The notes under the pieces: generated by a model | What the model saw: the letters and a program-made list of their open reading frames with translations, nothing else | Databases searched by the model: none | What the model was told of the DNA's origin: nothing | Position numbers and translations under genes: made by a program | Shown: positions 49,538 to 57,818 of the stretch, one piece after another | Layout: each line of letters opens with the position of its first letter | Numbering within the stretch: position 1 is the stretch's first letter | From: DASUBV01 sp036510065 | GTDB lineage: Bacteria; Actinomycetota; Actinomycetes; Streptosporangiales; Streptosporangiaceae | Assembly: GCA_036510065.1 (NCBI GenBank) | Contig: DATCEO010000166.1 | Location: 177,258-241,257, forward strand | Length of the DNA stretch: 64,000 nucleotides | Reading direction: 5' to 3'

Positions 49538-49837
49538 ATGAGGCTCGCCGCCGCCGCTCGCAATCATGATCTCGATGACGACGATCTGGGCCTGGCCGAG
49601 CAGGCGTGGGACGACTACTGGCGGGCCACGCGTCCGGTCGAGCTCACTGCGGCCGTGGAGCAGCACGCCGGCCGGCTGGCCCGTGCGCACGCGCTCAGGG
49701 GCGCGGATGCTGTGCACCTGGCCAGCGCCCTGGCCATTGGCGACCCCGACCTGGTCGTCGCCGTCTGGGACCGCCGGCTGCACGCTGGCGCCGCAGAGGC
49801 CGGACTGCTGGTGGCCCCGGCGAAGTTCGAGGGGTAG
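49538..49837 (+). pseudogene. PIN-domain (VapC-like) toxin, 5' end lost
   Basis: 99 residues matching the second half of a PIN ribonuclease: AAAARNHDLDDDDLGLAEQA, WRATRPVELTAAVEQHAGRL, HALRGADAVHLASALAIGD and a final VAVWDRRLHAGAAEAGLLV. The conserved Asp in GADAVHLAS and WD are present, but the N-terminal strand with the first catalytic Asp (about 50 residues) is absent and no antitoxin gene precedes it. Probably a dead toxin. Confidence 0.7.
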
Positions 49838-49968
49838 TCGGCGCGCAGCGACCTGATCACCTACGACATGGCCCCCTCAGCCGCGGCCAGCGGCCGGGGC
49901 CGGTGACACGGCGCTGGCGGCCGAGGATGGATCACGACGCCGCGCCCGCTTTGATTTATGTTGGCTAG

Positions 49969-50619
49969 GTGACCGGCCGGGATGACAGCGGACCGCCCCG
50001 AGGCGACGTCCCGCCGTGGGCTGCCGGGTCCACGGCTGGCGAGGACGTGCTGGAGCAGGGGGGCCACCGCCGTCCGGTCCCGCCGTGGCGGCCGTCGCTG
50101 ACCGCCGTGATTCTCGCTGCCGCGGCCCTGCTCGCCGGCCTGGTCGTGGGCTACGCGGCCGGGGCCCGGCACGCGCGCAGCAGCCCTGCGGCAGGCTCCT
50201 TGCCCCGGCCCGCGGCACTGGTGGCCGGCTCCGTGACGCAGTCCTTCCGCCAGTGCTCAGCGCAGGTCGGCCACACGCTGCAGCTGGGCGTGCAGGTGAC
50301 GAACGAGTCGGCGGAAGGCGTGCGGCTGCTGTGGGTCCAGGCCGTCGTGCCGATGGGCGGCCTGGCGGCGATCGCGCAGGCCTGGGGACCCTGCGGTGAG
50401 CTGTCGGCCGGAACTGGGCCGCCGGATAATCTGCTGCCGGCCGGGGCCAGCACGTGGTTCACGGTCACCTTCCAGGTGCTCGTCAGGTGCCCGGGCGCGT
50501 TCCCGGTCCAGTTCACCCTCGACTACGACCAGTCCGGCCGGGTCGCCAGTATCCGCCTGCCCGGCTTCGCCGACCTCGGCCACGTCCCGTACGCTGGCTG
50601 CCCCGCAGCGGGCCCGTAG
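49969..50619 (+). CDS. Membrane-anchored extracytoplasmic protein
   Basis: 216 residues from a GTG. TATGTT at 49957-49962 could be the -10 of a leaderless transcript starting at this GTG. One transmembrane helix (LTAVILAAAALLAGLVVGYA, about 44-63) follows a charged cytoplasmic N-terminus; the rest is outside and beta-rich (LQLGVQVTNESAEGVRLLWV, TFQVLVRCPGAFPVQFTLDY) with four Cys. Resembles a small immunoglobulin-like domain. No function assigned. Confidence 0.65.
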   Translation: MTGRDDSGPPRGDVPPWAAGSTAGEDVLEQGGHRRPVPPWRPSLTAVILAAAALLAGLVVGYAAGARHARSSPAAGSLPRPAALVAGSVTQSFRQCSAQVGHTLQLGVQVTNESAEGVRLLWVQAVVPMGGLAAIAQAWGPCGELSAGTGPPDNLLPAGASTWFTVTFQVLVRCPGAFPVQFTLDYDQSGRVASIRLPGFADLGHVPYAGCPAAGP

Positions 50620-50632
50620 GAGGGAGCCAGCG

Positions 50633-51139
50633 ATGCCGACCGAGCGAATCGACCCGCCGGTCATCGCCGGGGAGCGCGAGATGCTGCGCGGATTCCTCGA
50701 TTATCACCGCGCGACGCTCGCCATGAAGTGCGACGGCCTCTCCGACGAGGAGCTGCGCCGCCAGTCGATGCCGCCGTCCACGCTGTCGCTTCTCGGCCTC
50801 GTGCGGCACATGGCCGAGGTCGAGCGGACCTGGTTCCGCCAGGTGATCGACGGCGAGGACATCCCGCTGGTGTGGTCGCCGGCCGGTGACTTCCAGGCGG
50901 CCTACGACGCCAGCGCGGCCAGCCGGTCGGCGGCGTTCGAGGCCTGGCGGGCAGAGGTCGAGCGGTCCCGCCGGATCGAGGCGGCGGCACCGTCCCTGGA
51001 CATCGTCCGCCACGCCTCCCGGTGGGGCGAGGACGTGTCCCTGCGGCTGGTGATGCTGCACGTGCTGCTGGAGTACGCCCGGCACAACGGGCATGCCGAC
51101 TTCCTGCGCGAGGGCATCGACGGGACCGTCGGACCCTGA
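50633..51139 (+). CDS. DinB-family (DUF664) protein
   Basis: 168 residues, ATG with AGGAGG upstream. DUF664/DinB four-helix bundle: FLDYHRATLAMKCDGLSDEE, STLSLLGLVRHMAEVERTWF (first metal His), and LRLVMLHVLLEYARHNGHAD (second and third metal His). This family includes mycothiol-dependent enzymes (maleylpyruvate isomerase-like). The three-His site is intact. Substrate unknown. Confidence 0.9.
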   Translation: MPTERIDPPVIAGEREMLRGFLDYHRATLAMKCDGLSDEELRRQSMPPSTLSLLGLVRHMAEVERTWFRQVIDGEDIPLVWSPAGDFQAAYDASAASRSAAFEAWRAEVERSRRIEAAAPSLDIVRHASRWGEDVSLRLVMLHVLLEYARHNGHADFLREGIDGTVGP

Positions 51140-51204
51140 CTCCATGAGTGACCGCGCCAGCCCCTTACGCATTCGGCGATGCGCCCGGCTCCCGGAGGGG
51201 CCGG

Positions 51205-51489
51205 GTATCGCCGCTGGCAGGCGCGCGAACCGCTGCCCAGTAACTGCCTGGAGCTGATCTACGCCCGGCTGCTGCTGGACGAGATCGGGCGCATCGACAC
51301 CGGGAATGAGGTCTTCCGGGAGTACCTGTCCATGACCACCGCGCTCGTCCGGGCCCGCGGGGCGGAGATGTTCGCGGGCCCGCTGCTCGAGTGGGCGCGG
51401 ACCTGCAGGGCATCCTCGCCGGCTCCGCGGCGGCCGGCATCACCTGGAAGATGCGCCAGCTCGTGGTCCAGCGGGCACCCATCTCGTGA
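51205..51489 (+). pseudogene. Unidentified broken gene
   Basis: Protein-like sequence ELIYARLLLDEIGRIDTGNE, FREYLSMTTALVRARGAEMF in one frame is followed by DLQGILAGSAAAGITWKMRQ and a stop in another, so a frameshift lies near 51400. I cannot name the family. It sits directly before the CDF gene. Confidence 0.4.
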
Positions 51490-51583
51490 CTGCCGCGGCG
51501 TAGCTGCTGCGGCTTGCTCGCAGGTGCGCTCGGGTCGTCGTTGTCGAGGTGCTGCAATGGCCGCGCTGGGTCATGCTGGCGTG

Positions 51584-52687
51584 ATGAGCGACCCGCAGCC
51601 CGGTCCCGGCGGCCACGACCACTCGCACGGTCATGGGAACCCGCACGGCCGCGGCCACCCGCACGGTCATGGGAACCCGCACGGCCACTCCGAGCCGCGC
51701 GCCCGCCAGGCCGGCCTGCTCAGCCGCCTGCGGCACGCGGTCCGACCGCATTCCCACGACGCCGCCGACCAGGTGGACGCGGCGATGGAGGCCAGCGCGG
51801 AGGGCATCCGCGCGCTCTGGATCAGCCTGGCCGTCCTGATGGCCACGGCGCTGATCCAGGCGGCCGTGGTGGCGATCTCCGGCTCGGTCGCGCTGCTGGG
51901 GGACACCCTGCACAATGCCGCCGACGCCCTGACCGCGCTGCCGCTCGGAATCGCGTTCATCGCGGGGCGCCGCCCGCCATCGCGCCGGTACACCTACGGG
52001 TACGGCCGGGCCGAGGACCTGGCCGGCATCGTGATCGTCGCGATCATCGCCGCGTCCTGCGCCCTGGCGGCCTACGAGGCGATCACCCGGCTGGCTCATC
52101 CGCGCCCGGTGTCCAGCCTGATCGCGGTCTGCCTCGCGGCGCTGACTGGTTTCGCCGGCAACGAGCTGGTCGCCTGGTACCGCATCCGCGTCGGCCGCAA
52201 GATCGGCTCGGCGGCGCTGGTCGCCGACGGGCTGCACGCGCGGGCGGACGGGTTCACCTCCCTGGCGGTGCTGCTGGGCGCGGGCGGGGTGGCGCTCGGC
52301 TGGAACTGGGCCGACCCGGCGGCCGGCCTGCTCATCACGGTCGCGATTGTCATCGTGCTCCGCCAGGCGGCCCGCGAGATCTACCGGCGCCTGATGGACG
52401 CGGTCGACCCGGCCCTGGTCGATCAGGCCGAGCAGGCCCTGCTCGCCGCGCCGGGGGTCCTCGGCGTCGGCCAGGTCCGGCTGCGCTGGATCGGCCACCA
52501 GCTCCGGGCCGAATGCGAGGTCATCGTCGATGCCAGTACCAGCGTGATCGACGCCCACCAGACCGCGGTCAGCGCCGAGCACAACCTCCTGCACGCGCTG
52601 CCGCGGCTCACCGCGGCCCTCGTGCACCCCGATCCCCAGACCCGGGACGGCGCCGATCACCACGCGCTGCTGGCGCCGCACCGGTGA
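51584..52687 (+). CDS. Cation diffusion facilitator (CDF) metal efflux protein
   Basis: 367 residues. A His-rich N-terminal tail (GHDHSHGHGNPHGRGHPHGH) probably binds Zn2+. Six transmembrane helices; the metal sites are visible as LLGDTLHNAADALTALPLGI (helix 2, H-x-x-x-D) and ADGLHARADGFTSLAVLLGA (helix 5, H-x-x-x-D). The C-terminal cytoplasmic domain starts about 280. Exports Zn2+ or a similar metal in exchange for protons. A broken second CDF gene faces it tail-to-tail. Confidence 0.93.
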   Translation: MSDPQPGPGGHDHSHGHGNPHGRGHPHGHGNPHGHSEPRARQAGLLSRLRHAVRPHSHDAADQVDAAMEASAEGIRALWISLAVLMATALIQAAVVAISGSVALLGDTLHNAADALTALPLGIAFIAGRRPPSRRYTYGYGRAEDLAGIVIVAIIAASCALAAYEAITRLAHPRPVSSLIAVCLAALTGFAGNELVAWYRIRVGRKIGSAALVADGLHARADGFTSLAVLLGAGGVALGWNWADPAAGLLITVAIVIVLRQAAREIYRRLMDAVDPALVDQAEQALLAAPGVLGVGQVRLRWIGHQLRAECEVIVDASTSVIDAHQTAVSAEHNLLHALPRLTAALVHPDPQTRDGADHHALLAPHR

Positions 52688-53440
52688 GCGGGGCGCCGGG
52701 GTCAGGCCAGGGGGTCAGGCCGGCGCGGCGCGGCTGGCCCAGGGCGAAGCTGCCCGCCTCGGGAAGCTGGCGGGTCAGCGCCTCAGCGACCTGCCGCCCG
52801 ACGGCATCGGCCTCGCGGGCGGGCAGGTCCGGGTCGACCCAGCCCTCGATCTCCACGCGCAGGGTGCGTCCGGTCCAGCGGGCCCTGGCATGCGCGTGAA
52901 CGACCCCGGGCACTGACCCGGCGGCGGCCTCGGCGGCCGTTATAACGCCTGGGTCTATGCCGCCGGCGAGACGATGCAGGACGTCGCGGGTGATCTCGTA
53001 ACCCACATGGCAGATGAAGCCGGTCACGGCGAGCCCCGCCACGGGGTCGCCCCAGGGCTGGCCCAGGGCCACGCGATCAGGCCGGCCAGGGCCCGGCGGA
53101 GGACAGCGCGTCCAGCCAGGAGTGCCGGGCATCGGCGCTGAGCGTGGCGGAATTGATGCGCCGGCCGATCAGCAGCTTGTAGCGGGCCACCACCTGATTG
53201 CCGATGATGCCCAGGGCCGCCCCGGCGATGCCCGCGCCGACGTGGGTCGTAGGACCGTGCTCGATCAGCTTGCGGACGCCCTCGAAGCCGGCGAACGCCG
53301 CGCTGACCCAGATGACGATGGCGATCCCGATGCCCGCCAGATCCCGCCAGATCCTCGGCCCGCTCCCGGCCATAGGGGTAGCGCTCGGTGGCCAGCGGAA
53401 ACGCGGCGGCTGGGTCACGCAGCCCTGAGGTCTTGCGCAT
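52684..53440 (-). pseudogene. Second CDF transporter, multiply frameshifted and truncated
   Basis: Pieces of one CDF protein in several reverse frames: ATERYPYGRERAEDLAG (about 53360-53410), then GIGIAIVIWVSAAFAGFEGV and SADARHSWLDALSSA (53120-53340) in another, then ALGQPWGDPVAGLAVTGFIC to QLPEAGSFALGQPRRAG (52700-53070) in a third. The N-terminal His-rich part and first two helices are missing. Clearly a dead paralogue of the intact gene at 51584. Confidence 0.8.
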
Positions 53441-53509
53441 CCAGCCAAGATGGCCAACCATGCCCGCGTGAGCAATTCGGGTCCGGCGCGGCATGATGAG
53501 CCGGTGAAT

Positions 53510-54298
53510 ATGCCCGACACCGACCGGCTCGGGCTGCGCGGCGGGTACGGCCGTGACGCGGCGGCGTTCGACCGGACCAGGCCCGTCTGCCCGCCCCAGC
53601 TGTTCACCGGCCTGGTCCGCCTGGCCGGCCTGACCCCGGGCGACCGGGTGCTCGAGATCGGCTGCGGCACCGGACAGGGCACGATCCCGCTCGCCGAGCG
53701 AGGACTGGCGGTCACCGCCGTCGAGCTGGATCCAGCCCTGGCCAGGCTGGCCACCGCCAGGCTGGCCAGGTTCGGCCAGGTCGAGGTCATCACCAGTTCC
53801 TTCGAGGACTGGACGCCTGACGGCAGTTTCGACACCGTCGTCGCCGTCAACTCCCTGCACTGGGTCGATCCCGCCCAGCGCTACGCCAAGCCGGCTCGGC
53901 TGCTGCGCCCCGGCGGCGCCCTGGCCGTGGCCGAGTGCCGCTGGTCCACTCCGGATGACGCCGATCCATTCTGGGCCGACGTCCAGGCCGACTACCGGGC
54001 CGTCGGGTTCGCCGGCGCTCCGCCCCCGCCGCCCGAGGCCATCCAGCCCGAGCCGCTGCCGCCGGAGGCCCGCGCCTTCTTCGAGGATCTGGCCGCCCGG
54101 CGTTATCCCTTCACCGTCACGTACTCGCCCGAGGACTACCTGGCCAACCTGGCTTCCCAGGCCGGCACCCGGCAGCTCGGCGCCGACCGGAGCGCGGAGT
54201 TCCTGACCCGGGTGCGTGCGCGCCTGGCCTCGCTCGGCTGGCCGCCGCTGACCGTCACCTTCGTCGGCCTGCTGACGATCGGCCGGTCCACCCCGTGA
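53510..54298 (+). CDS. SAM-dependent methyltransferase (class I)
   Basis: 262 residues from the ATG at 53510; a GTG six bases upstream is equally possible. SAM motif I is VLEIGCGTGQGTIPLAERG (about 45-63), motif II VTAVELDPALA, motif III SFDTVVAVNSLHWVDP, and a LLRPGGALAVAE motif. Methyltransferase type 11/12 fold. Substrate unknown. A 48-base near-perfect inverted repeat overlaps its stop and acts as terminator for both this gene and the convergent one. Confidence 0.9.
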   Translation: MPDTDRLGLRGGYGRDAAAFDRTRPVCPPQLFTGLVRLAGLTPGDRVLEIGCGTGQGTIPLAERGLAVTAVELDPALARLATARLARFGQVEVITSSFEDWTPDGSFDTVVAVNSLHWVDPAQRYAKPARLLRPGGALAVAECRWSTPDDADPFWADVQADYRAVGFAGAPPPPPEAIQPEPLPPEARAFFEDLAARRYPFTVTYSPEDYLANLASQAGTRQLGADRSAEFLTRVRARLASLGWPPLTVTFVGLLTIGRSTP

Positions 54299-54344
54299 TC
54301 CTGAAGCCTTTTAGGTGCCCAGGCACCCAAAAGGCTTCAGGATC
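54297..54344. terminator. Long bidirectional terminator hairpin
   Basis: A 16-base outer arm (GATCCTGAAGCCTTTT and complement) and a 6-base inner arm (GGTGCC/GGCACC) form a stem of 22 pairs with one A-C mismatch and a 2-base apical loop. The AAAA/TTTT parts within the stem allow termination in both directions. It separates two convergent genes. Confidence 0.9.
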
Positions 54345-54362
54345 ATCGAGGACCTGAGCGGT

Positions 54363-55661
54363 TTACGGCCTCGGCCTGGCGGCCCAGCGGCGCCCGAGCT
54401 CAAGGGCGATGCCGGTGGTGCCCCTGGCCACCATCCAGGCGGCCCGCGCGGGGGACCGGCCGGCCTCGGCCAGCAGCCCGCCAGTGATGACCCGGGTGCC
54501 CGGCGCCGGGTCGATCCGGAACGCTGCCCGATCGACCTGCGCCGTCACGTCGCTCAGCTCCGTGCCCAGGACGGGATGGCCCTCCAGGGAGCAGACCTGG
54601 CGCAGGGCGATCCCCAGCTCGAGGTCGATCGTCGCCTCCACCCGGTCCACCCCCAGCATGGTGTCCGACAGCGGGCCTCGCATGAGCAGGTCGGCAGGGT
54701 CGGCGACGAGCCGCAGCCCGGGGCGGCCACCGACCGTGGCCGTGCCATCGGCCGCGAGCCGGTACCCGTCCAGCAGCCAGGCCGGGTCGATCACGGGCCA
54801 GATCCCATCTGGCGGCGGCGCCCCGGGCCGGATCGCGACGCGGTCGGGGTAGACCAGCCACAGGTGCTCGCCGTCGCAGGCCAGGCAGGCCGGCTCAGGC
54901 GCGGGATCCGCGATGGCGTCGATCCGGTAGCAGCCCGGCAGGGCGACCTGGAGCCGGGCGGCGCGGTCGATCGGCGGCGGGTCCTCGTCCAGCTGCCACA
55001 GCCAGCGGGTTCGGCGGCCAAGGTCCGTCGCGGCGAGCGCGGCCTGGCCCAACCGGACGGCGGTCGGCACGTCGGCCCGTTCCCGCAGCTCCGCCGACAG
55101 CCGCAGTGGTCCGAGCGCGCTGCGGCACAGCAACCTGACCTGGTCGTCACTGAGATCTGGCGAGCCCGGCTCCGCCTCCGGCCCCGCCGCCACCGCGAGG
55201 CTGGTGAACTCGGCGCTCTCGGACCGGCGCCCGCGATCCGTTACCTCATATCGCAGCAGTACACCGAGTTCGGCATCAACTACGGCAGTAACGCCATCAC
55301 CGTCCCGGCCCCGGCTCGCCCGGCGGCGGCTGCCCGCCAGGCTGTAGCCGGGCCGCCCGAGGTACTCAGCCGCCCCGGTGAACTCCAGGTCGAAGTGCGC
55401 CAGCAGCCAGGCGGGCGACAGCAGCCTGGGGAACGGGATCGGTCCCGCCCATCGGTCGCAGCTCACCTGCTCGCGGTGGCCGCTCTCGTCCACCAGGTCG
55501 GCGCGGTACTGGCCACCGGGGGCGGCGCTGAGCCGGCCGGTCAGCTCCTCGGGCCCGTCGAATCGGGGGCGCTCACGGCGGCTCCTGGCTTCCCCAGCCA
55601 GGCTCGACTGGAGCCAGCGCGACCGGTAGAGCAGGGGTGCCAGGTCGCTCATCTCCGGCAT
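54363..55661 (-). CDS. Protein with two LolA-like repeats
   Basis: 432 residues, ATG with GAGGAGG upstream. Two copies of a LolA/RseB-like beta sheet unit: first about 45-155 (APGGQYRADLVDES, CDRWAGPIPFPRLLSPAWLL, VVDAELGVLLRYEVTDRGRR), second about 235-390 (LPGCYRIDAIADPAPEPACL, CDGEHLWLVYPDRVAIRPG, IDPAWLLDGYRLAADG, IDLELGIALRQVCSLEGHPV). Each ends with the same 'D-x-E-L-G-x-x-L-R' strand. No signal peptide, so it is probably cytosolic. Single-unit relatives occur in actinomycetes; the function is unknown. Confidence 0.7.
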   Translation of the reverse strand: MPEMSDLAPLLYRSRWLQSSLAGEARSRRERPRFDGPEELTGRLSAAPGGQYRADLVDESGHREQVSCDRWAGPIPFPRLLSPAWLLAHFDLEFTGAAEYLGRPGYSLAGSRRRASRGRDGDGVTAVVDAELGVLLRYEVTDRGRRSESAEFTSLAVAAGPEAEPGSPDLSDDQVRLLCRSALGPLRLSAELRERADVPTAVRLGQAALAATDLGRRTRWLWQLDEDPPPIDRAARLQVALPGCYRIDAIADPAPEPACLACDGEHLWLVYPDRVAIRPGAPPPDGIWPVIDPAWLLDGYRLAADGTATVGGRPGLRLVADPADLLMRGPLSDTMLGVDRVEATIDLELGIALRQVCSLEGHPVLGTELSDVTAQVDRAAFRIDPAPGTRVITGGLLAEAGRSPARAAWMVARGTTGIALELGRRWAARPRP

Positions 55662-55697
55662 GCGCAGGCCTCCTCGTTCCGGGCATCATAGGCTGCA

Positions 55698-55913
55698 GCG
55701 GGCGATAAGTACGTCAATGTCCTCGGCGCGAGCACCGCCCGCCAGTGCCTCGAGGCGGGGCTGCTCGATGAGATCCTGACGATCATCGCGCCCGTCCTGC
55801 TCGGCGATGGCGTCCGGCTGTTCGGCTGGCCGGGCGGGACCAACGTCAAGCTCGAGCGCCTCAGCCTGACCCAGGCGCCGCTGGCGACCAACCTCCGGAT
55901 GCGCGTCCGCTAG
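55698..55913 (+). pseudogene. RibD C-terminal (dihydrofolate reductase family) protein, 3' fragment
   Basis: About 71 codons without a start: GDKYVNVLGASTARQCLEAG, LLDEILTIIAPVLLGDGVRL, FGWPGGTNVKLERLSLTQAP. This is the last third of DHFR-like RibD_C proteins, whose usual length is about 190-200. The upstream part is gone; the divergent LolA-like gene starts 37 bases away. Confidence 0.8.
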
Positions 55914-55923
55914 CCTTCCGGAA

Positions 55924-56082
55924 TTACTCGTGCGTGAGCTTCAGGTAAAGGCTAATAGATTCCGCGAGGTTTGCTAGTGCTTCTGTTAGGTCCTGGCCGG
56001 TTGCAAAGCATCCTGTTAGCTCGTCAACCTCTGCCCACCATGTGTTGTCTGCCTCTTTGTGCAGGCGGATTGTATATTTCAT
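55924..56082 (-). CDS. HicB-like antitoxin
   Basis: 52 residues from an ATG with AGGAAG upstream. Sequence MKYTIRLHKEADNTWWAEVD, ELTGCFATGQDLTEALANLA, ESISLYLKL matches the HicB partial RNase H-like fold. It is short: there is no C-terminal DNA-binding part. Its composition (many A/T-containing codons such as TTA, ATA) is unlike its neighbours, suggesting recent transfer. No recognisable HicA toxin stands next to it. Confidence 0.75.
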   Translation of the reverse strand: MKYTIRLHKEADNTWWAEVDELTGCFATGQDLTEALANLAESISLYLKLTHE

Positions 56083-56086
56083 GGCG

Positions 56087-56182
56087 TCATCTTCCTGGGA
56101 AGCTGCCTAACATGATCATGTCGCGTCCAGTTGTCTTGCGCTGAACGATACCAGGAATGACGCAGATAAGGATGGTGCTCAT
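56087..56182 (-). CDS. Short open frame before the HicB-like gene
   Basis: 31 residues (MSTILICVIPGIVQRKTTGR, DMIMLGSFPGR), ending 4 bases before the HicB-like start. It could be the remains of a toxin partner. I do not recognise it, and it overlaps no other intact gene. Confidence 0.25.
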   Translation of the reverse strand: MSTILICVIPGIVQRKTTGRDMIMLGSFPGR

Positions 56183-56185
56183 CCA

Positions 56186-56553
56186 ATGCCTTTCAGGCCA
56201 CCGAGCGAGCCGGTGATCCGCAGAGCCGAAGCCGCCGACCTGCCAGGGATCACCTGGCTGCGCCGCGAGTGGGCGGCGGAGCAGGACGGGGAGATTGACG
56301 ACCCTGGCTTTGACGAGAGGTTCGCGGCCTGGCTTGCCCCGGCAACGCATTCGTCCTGGCGGCGTACCGCAATCAGGGCATCGGCACGAAGCTACTCAAC
56401 GCCGTGCTCGGCTACGCGAATGAGAAAGCTTTCGCCCGCGTGGTGCCCAGCCCGAGTGAGATGTCCATTCCGTTGTACCGGCGCGCCGGGTTCGGCCCTG
56501 CCGACAAGCTGCTGCTCTGGGAACCTGGGGCGACGACGGGGCCGCGGACCTGA
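56186..56553 (+). pseudogene. GNAT acetyltransferase with internal deletion and frameshift
   Basis: The first 50 codons (VIRRAEAADLPGITWLRREW, AAEQDGEIDDPGFDERFAAW) are a GNAT N-terminus. At about 56340 the frame changes and continues GNAFVLAAYRNQGIGTKLLN, AVLGYANEKAFARVVPSPSE, MSIPLYRRAGFGPADKLLLW to a TGA at 56551. The middle of the protein (about 40 residues with strands 2-4) is absent. The acetyl-CoA loop (Q/R-x-x-G-x-G/A) is still there as RNQGIGT. Confidence 0.8.
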
Positions 56554-56630
56554 TGATGAGAAGACCGGCGCCGTGGGACCGTTATAACGCTTGACATGGG
56601 CCGGGGACGAAAATCGGTAGGATGCCGCGG

Positions 56631-57011
56631 GTGAGTGATGAAATCCAGCAGGTCCCCAGCGCCGAGCTGCGTGAAGATGCCGGCGAGGGCTGGGAGCGCT
56701 TGGTCGATGACGCGGACATCCGCGGCATTAGCGCGTACAGGATCGTCCTCGGTGAGCAGCCTTACTGGAGTGTTGAAGTGTCACTGGCCGAGTTCCTGCG
56801 GGAGGAGCCGCTGGAGAGCGAGCTCCGGCGGCAGATGGCCACTGCACTCGAGGCGGTCCCCGGTGCCGAGGTTGTAGACGAGGAGGACCGCGAGTCGTGG
56901 TTCGTCAGCGGGAGCCCGTCTGGCGAGGCTCTGGTCCGCGCAGCCGGGCAGGTAGTCGACCAGCTGGCGGCCAGGGCGCGGGCTTACCTCGATAGCCTCG
57001 GCACTCTTTAG
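56631..57011 (+). CDS. Hypothetical protein
   Basis: 126 residues from a GTG at 56631. TAGGAT (56618-56623) is a -10 box placed 7 bases before it, so the mRNA is probably leaderless. An alpha/beta protein: ISAYRIVLGEQPYWSVEVSL, LESELRRQMATALEAVPGAE, SWFVSGSPSGEALVRAAGQV. No named family; it looks like an immunity- or ferredoxin-like fold. Alone in its transcription unit. Confidence 0.65.
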   Translation: MSDEIQQVPSAELREDAGEGWERLVDDADIRGISAYRIVLGEQPYWSVEVSLAEFLREEPLESELRRQMATALEAVPGAEVVDEEDRESWFVSGSPSGEALVRAAGQVVDQLAARARAYLDSLGTL

Positions 57012-57049
57012 GCGAGTACTCCGGCAGCTCTGCGCTACGGGAAAGCGGT

Positions 57050-57556
57050 TCAGTCGATCCAGTATCTGCGTATCAGCGGGTCGAGGCGGAGAACGGAATC
57101 CAGGCGGCCGCCGCAGCTTTCGATGACTGCTCGGGAGCCGGCATTGGCGTCGACACAGACCACCAGTACCCGGTCGACCCCGTTGGCCCTGGCCACGATA
57201 AGGCTCTGCCGGAGGATTTCTGTTGCGTAACCACGCCTCCGATGGCGGGGCAGGACGCCGTAGCCGATACGGCCGCCCTCTCGTTCGAGAAACTCGTTCA
57301 GTTCGTGACGGACTGACGTCCGGCCGACGATTTCTCCGCCGACATCAGCTACCAGGAACGTCTGGGGAACCAGGCCCGCTGGCAGGTTCGTGCCAGTGCG
57401 ATAATCGTCCAGGATCTTGAGATATGTCCTCCACGGCATGCCGGGCTCGAGGCCAAGGCCGAAGGTGAACTCGTCCGCTGCCATCACCTCATGAGCGGCC
57501 CGGAAGGCTGTCTCATCGCCCGGGCGAAGCGGCCGGAGGCGCAGGGCAGCGCCCAC
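57050..57556 (-). CDS. GNAT-family N-acetyltransferase
   Basis: 168 residues. LRLRPLRPGDETAFRAAHEV at the start, FLVADVGGEIVGRTSVRHEL as strands 4-5, and the acetyl-CoA loop RIGYGVLPRHRRRGYATEIL (about 101-120), then VLVVCVDANAGSRAVIESCG. Resembles RimJ/RimL-like 'predicted acetyltransferases' (COG3981). Substrate unknown. Confidence 0.92.
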   Translation of the reverse strand: MGAALRLRPLRPGDETAFRAAHEVMAADEFTFGLGLEPGMPWRTYLKILDDYRTGTNLPAGLVPQTFLVADVGGEIVGRTSVRHELNEFLEREGGRIGYGVLPRHRRRGYATEILRQSLIVARANGVDRVLVVCVDANAGSRAVIESCGGRLDSVLRLDPLIRRYWID

Positions 57557-57818
57557 TGAGCGCCCGCCGTCCTTCGATGCTCCACTGGCCAGATCACCGG
57601 ATCACGCTAGCCACTGCGGATAGGCGGGAGCCAGTGATCTATCCCGGTGGCGACTGGCACCGGTTCCCCGGCCACGGGCTTAGGCTTCAGCTAAGTCTCA
57701 GAGGTAGGCGTCAGCCTGCGCCGGCCAAGCTCACTGCCACCTTCCAGGTTACCCGCATCGCGGTTCCAGCGGCGGCTGCCAGTCTCGGATCTGGGCATCA
57801 ACGAAAGGAGCCCAGCAC
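57557..57818. other. 262 bases without a gene
   Basis: No gene recognised. It contains AAAGGAG (57804-57810), the ribosome site of the downstream gene, and some A/T-containing sequence that could be a promoter. Confidence 0.4.

Noticed and set aside
48239..49837. 532-codon forward frame
   Set aside because: Only its last 100 codons (PIN remnant) look like protein; the rest is an Arg/Pro/Ala-rich shadow of the MarR-like gene in another frame.
51440..52681. 413-codon reverse frame
   Set aside because: Antisense shadow of the CDF exporter gene.
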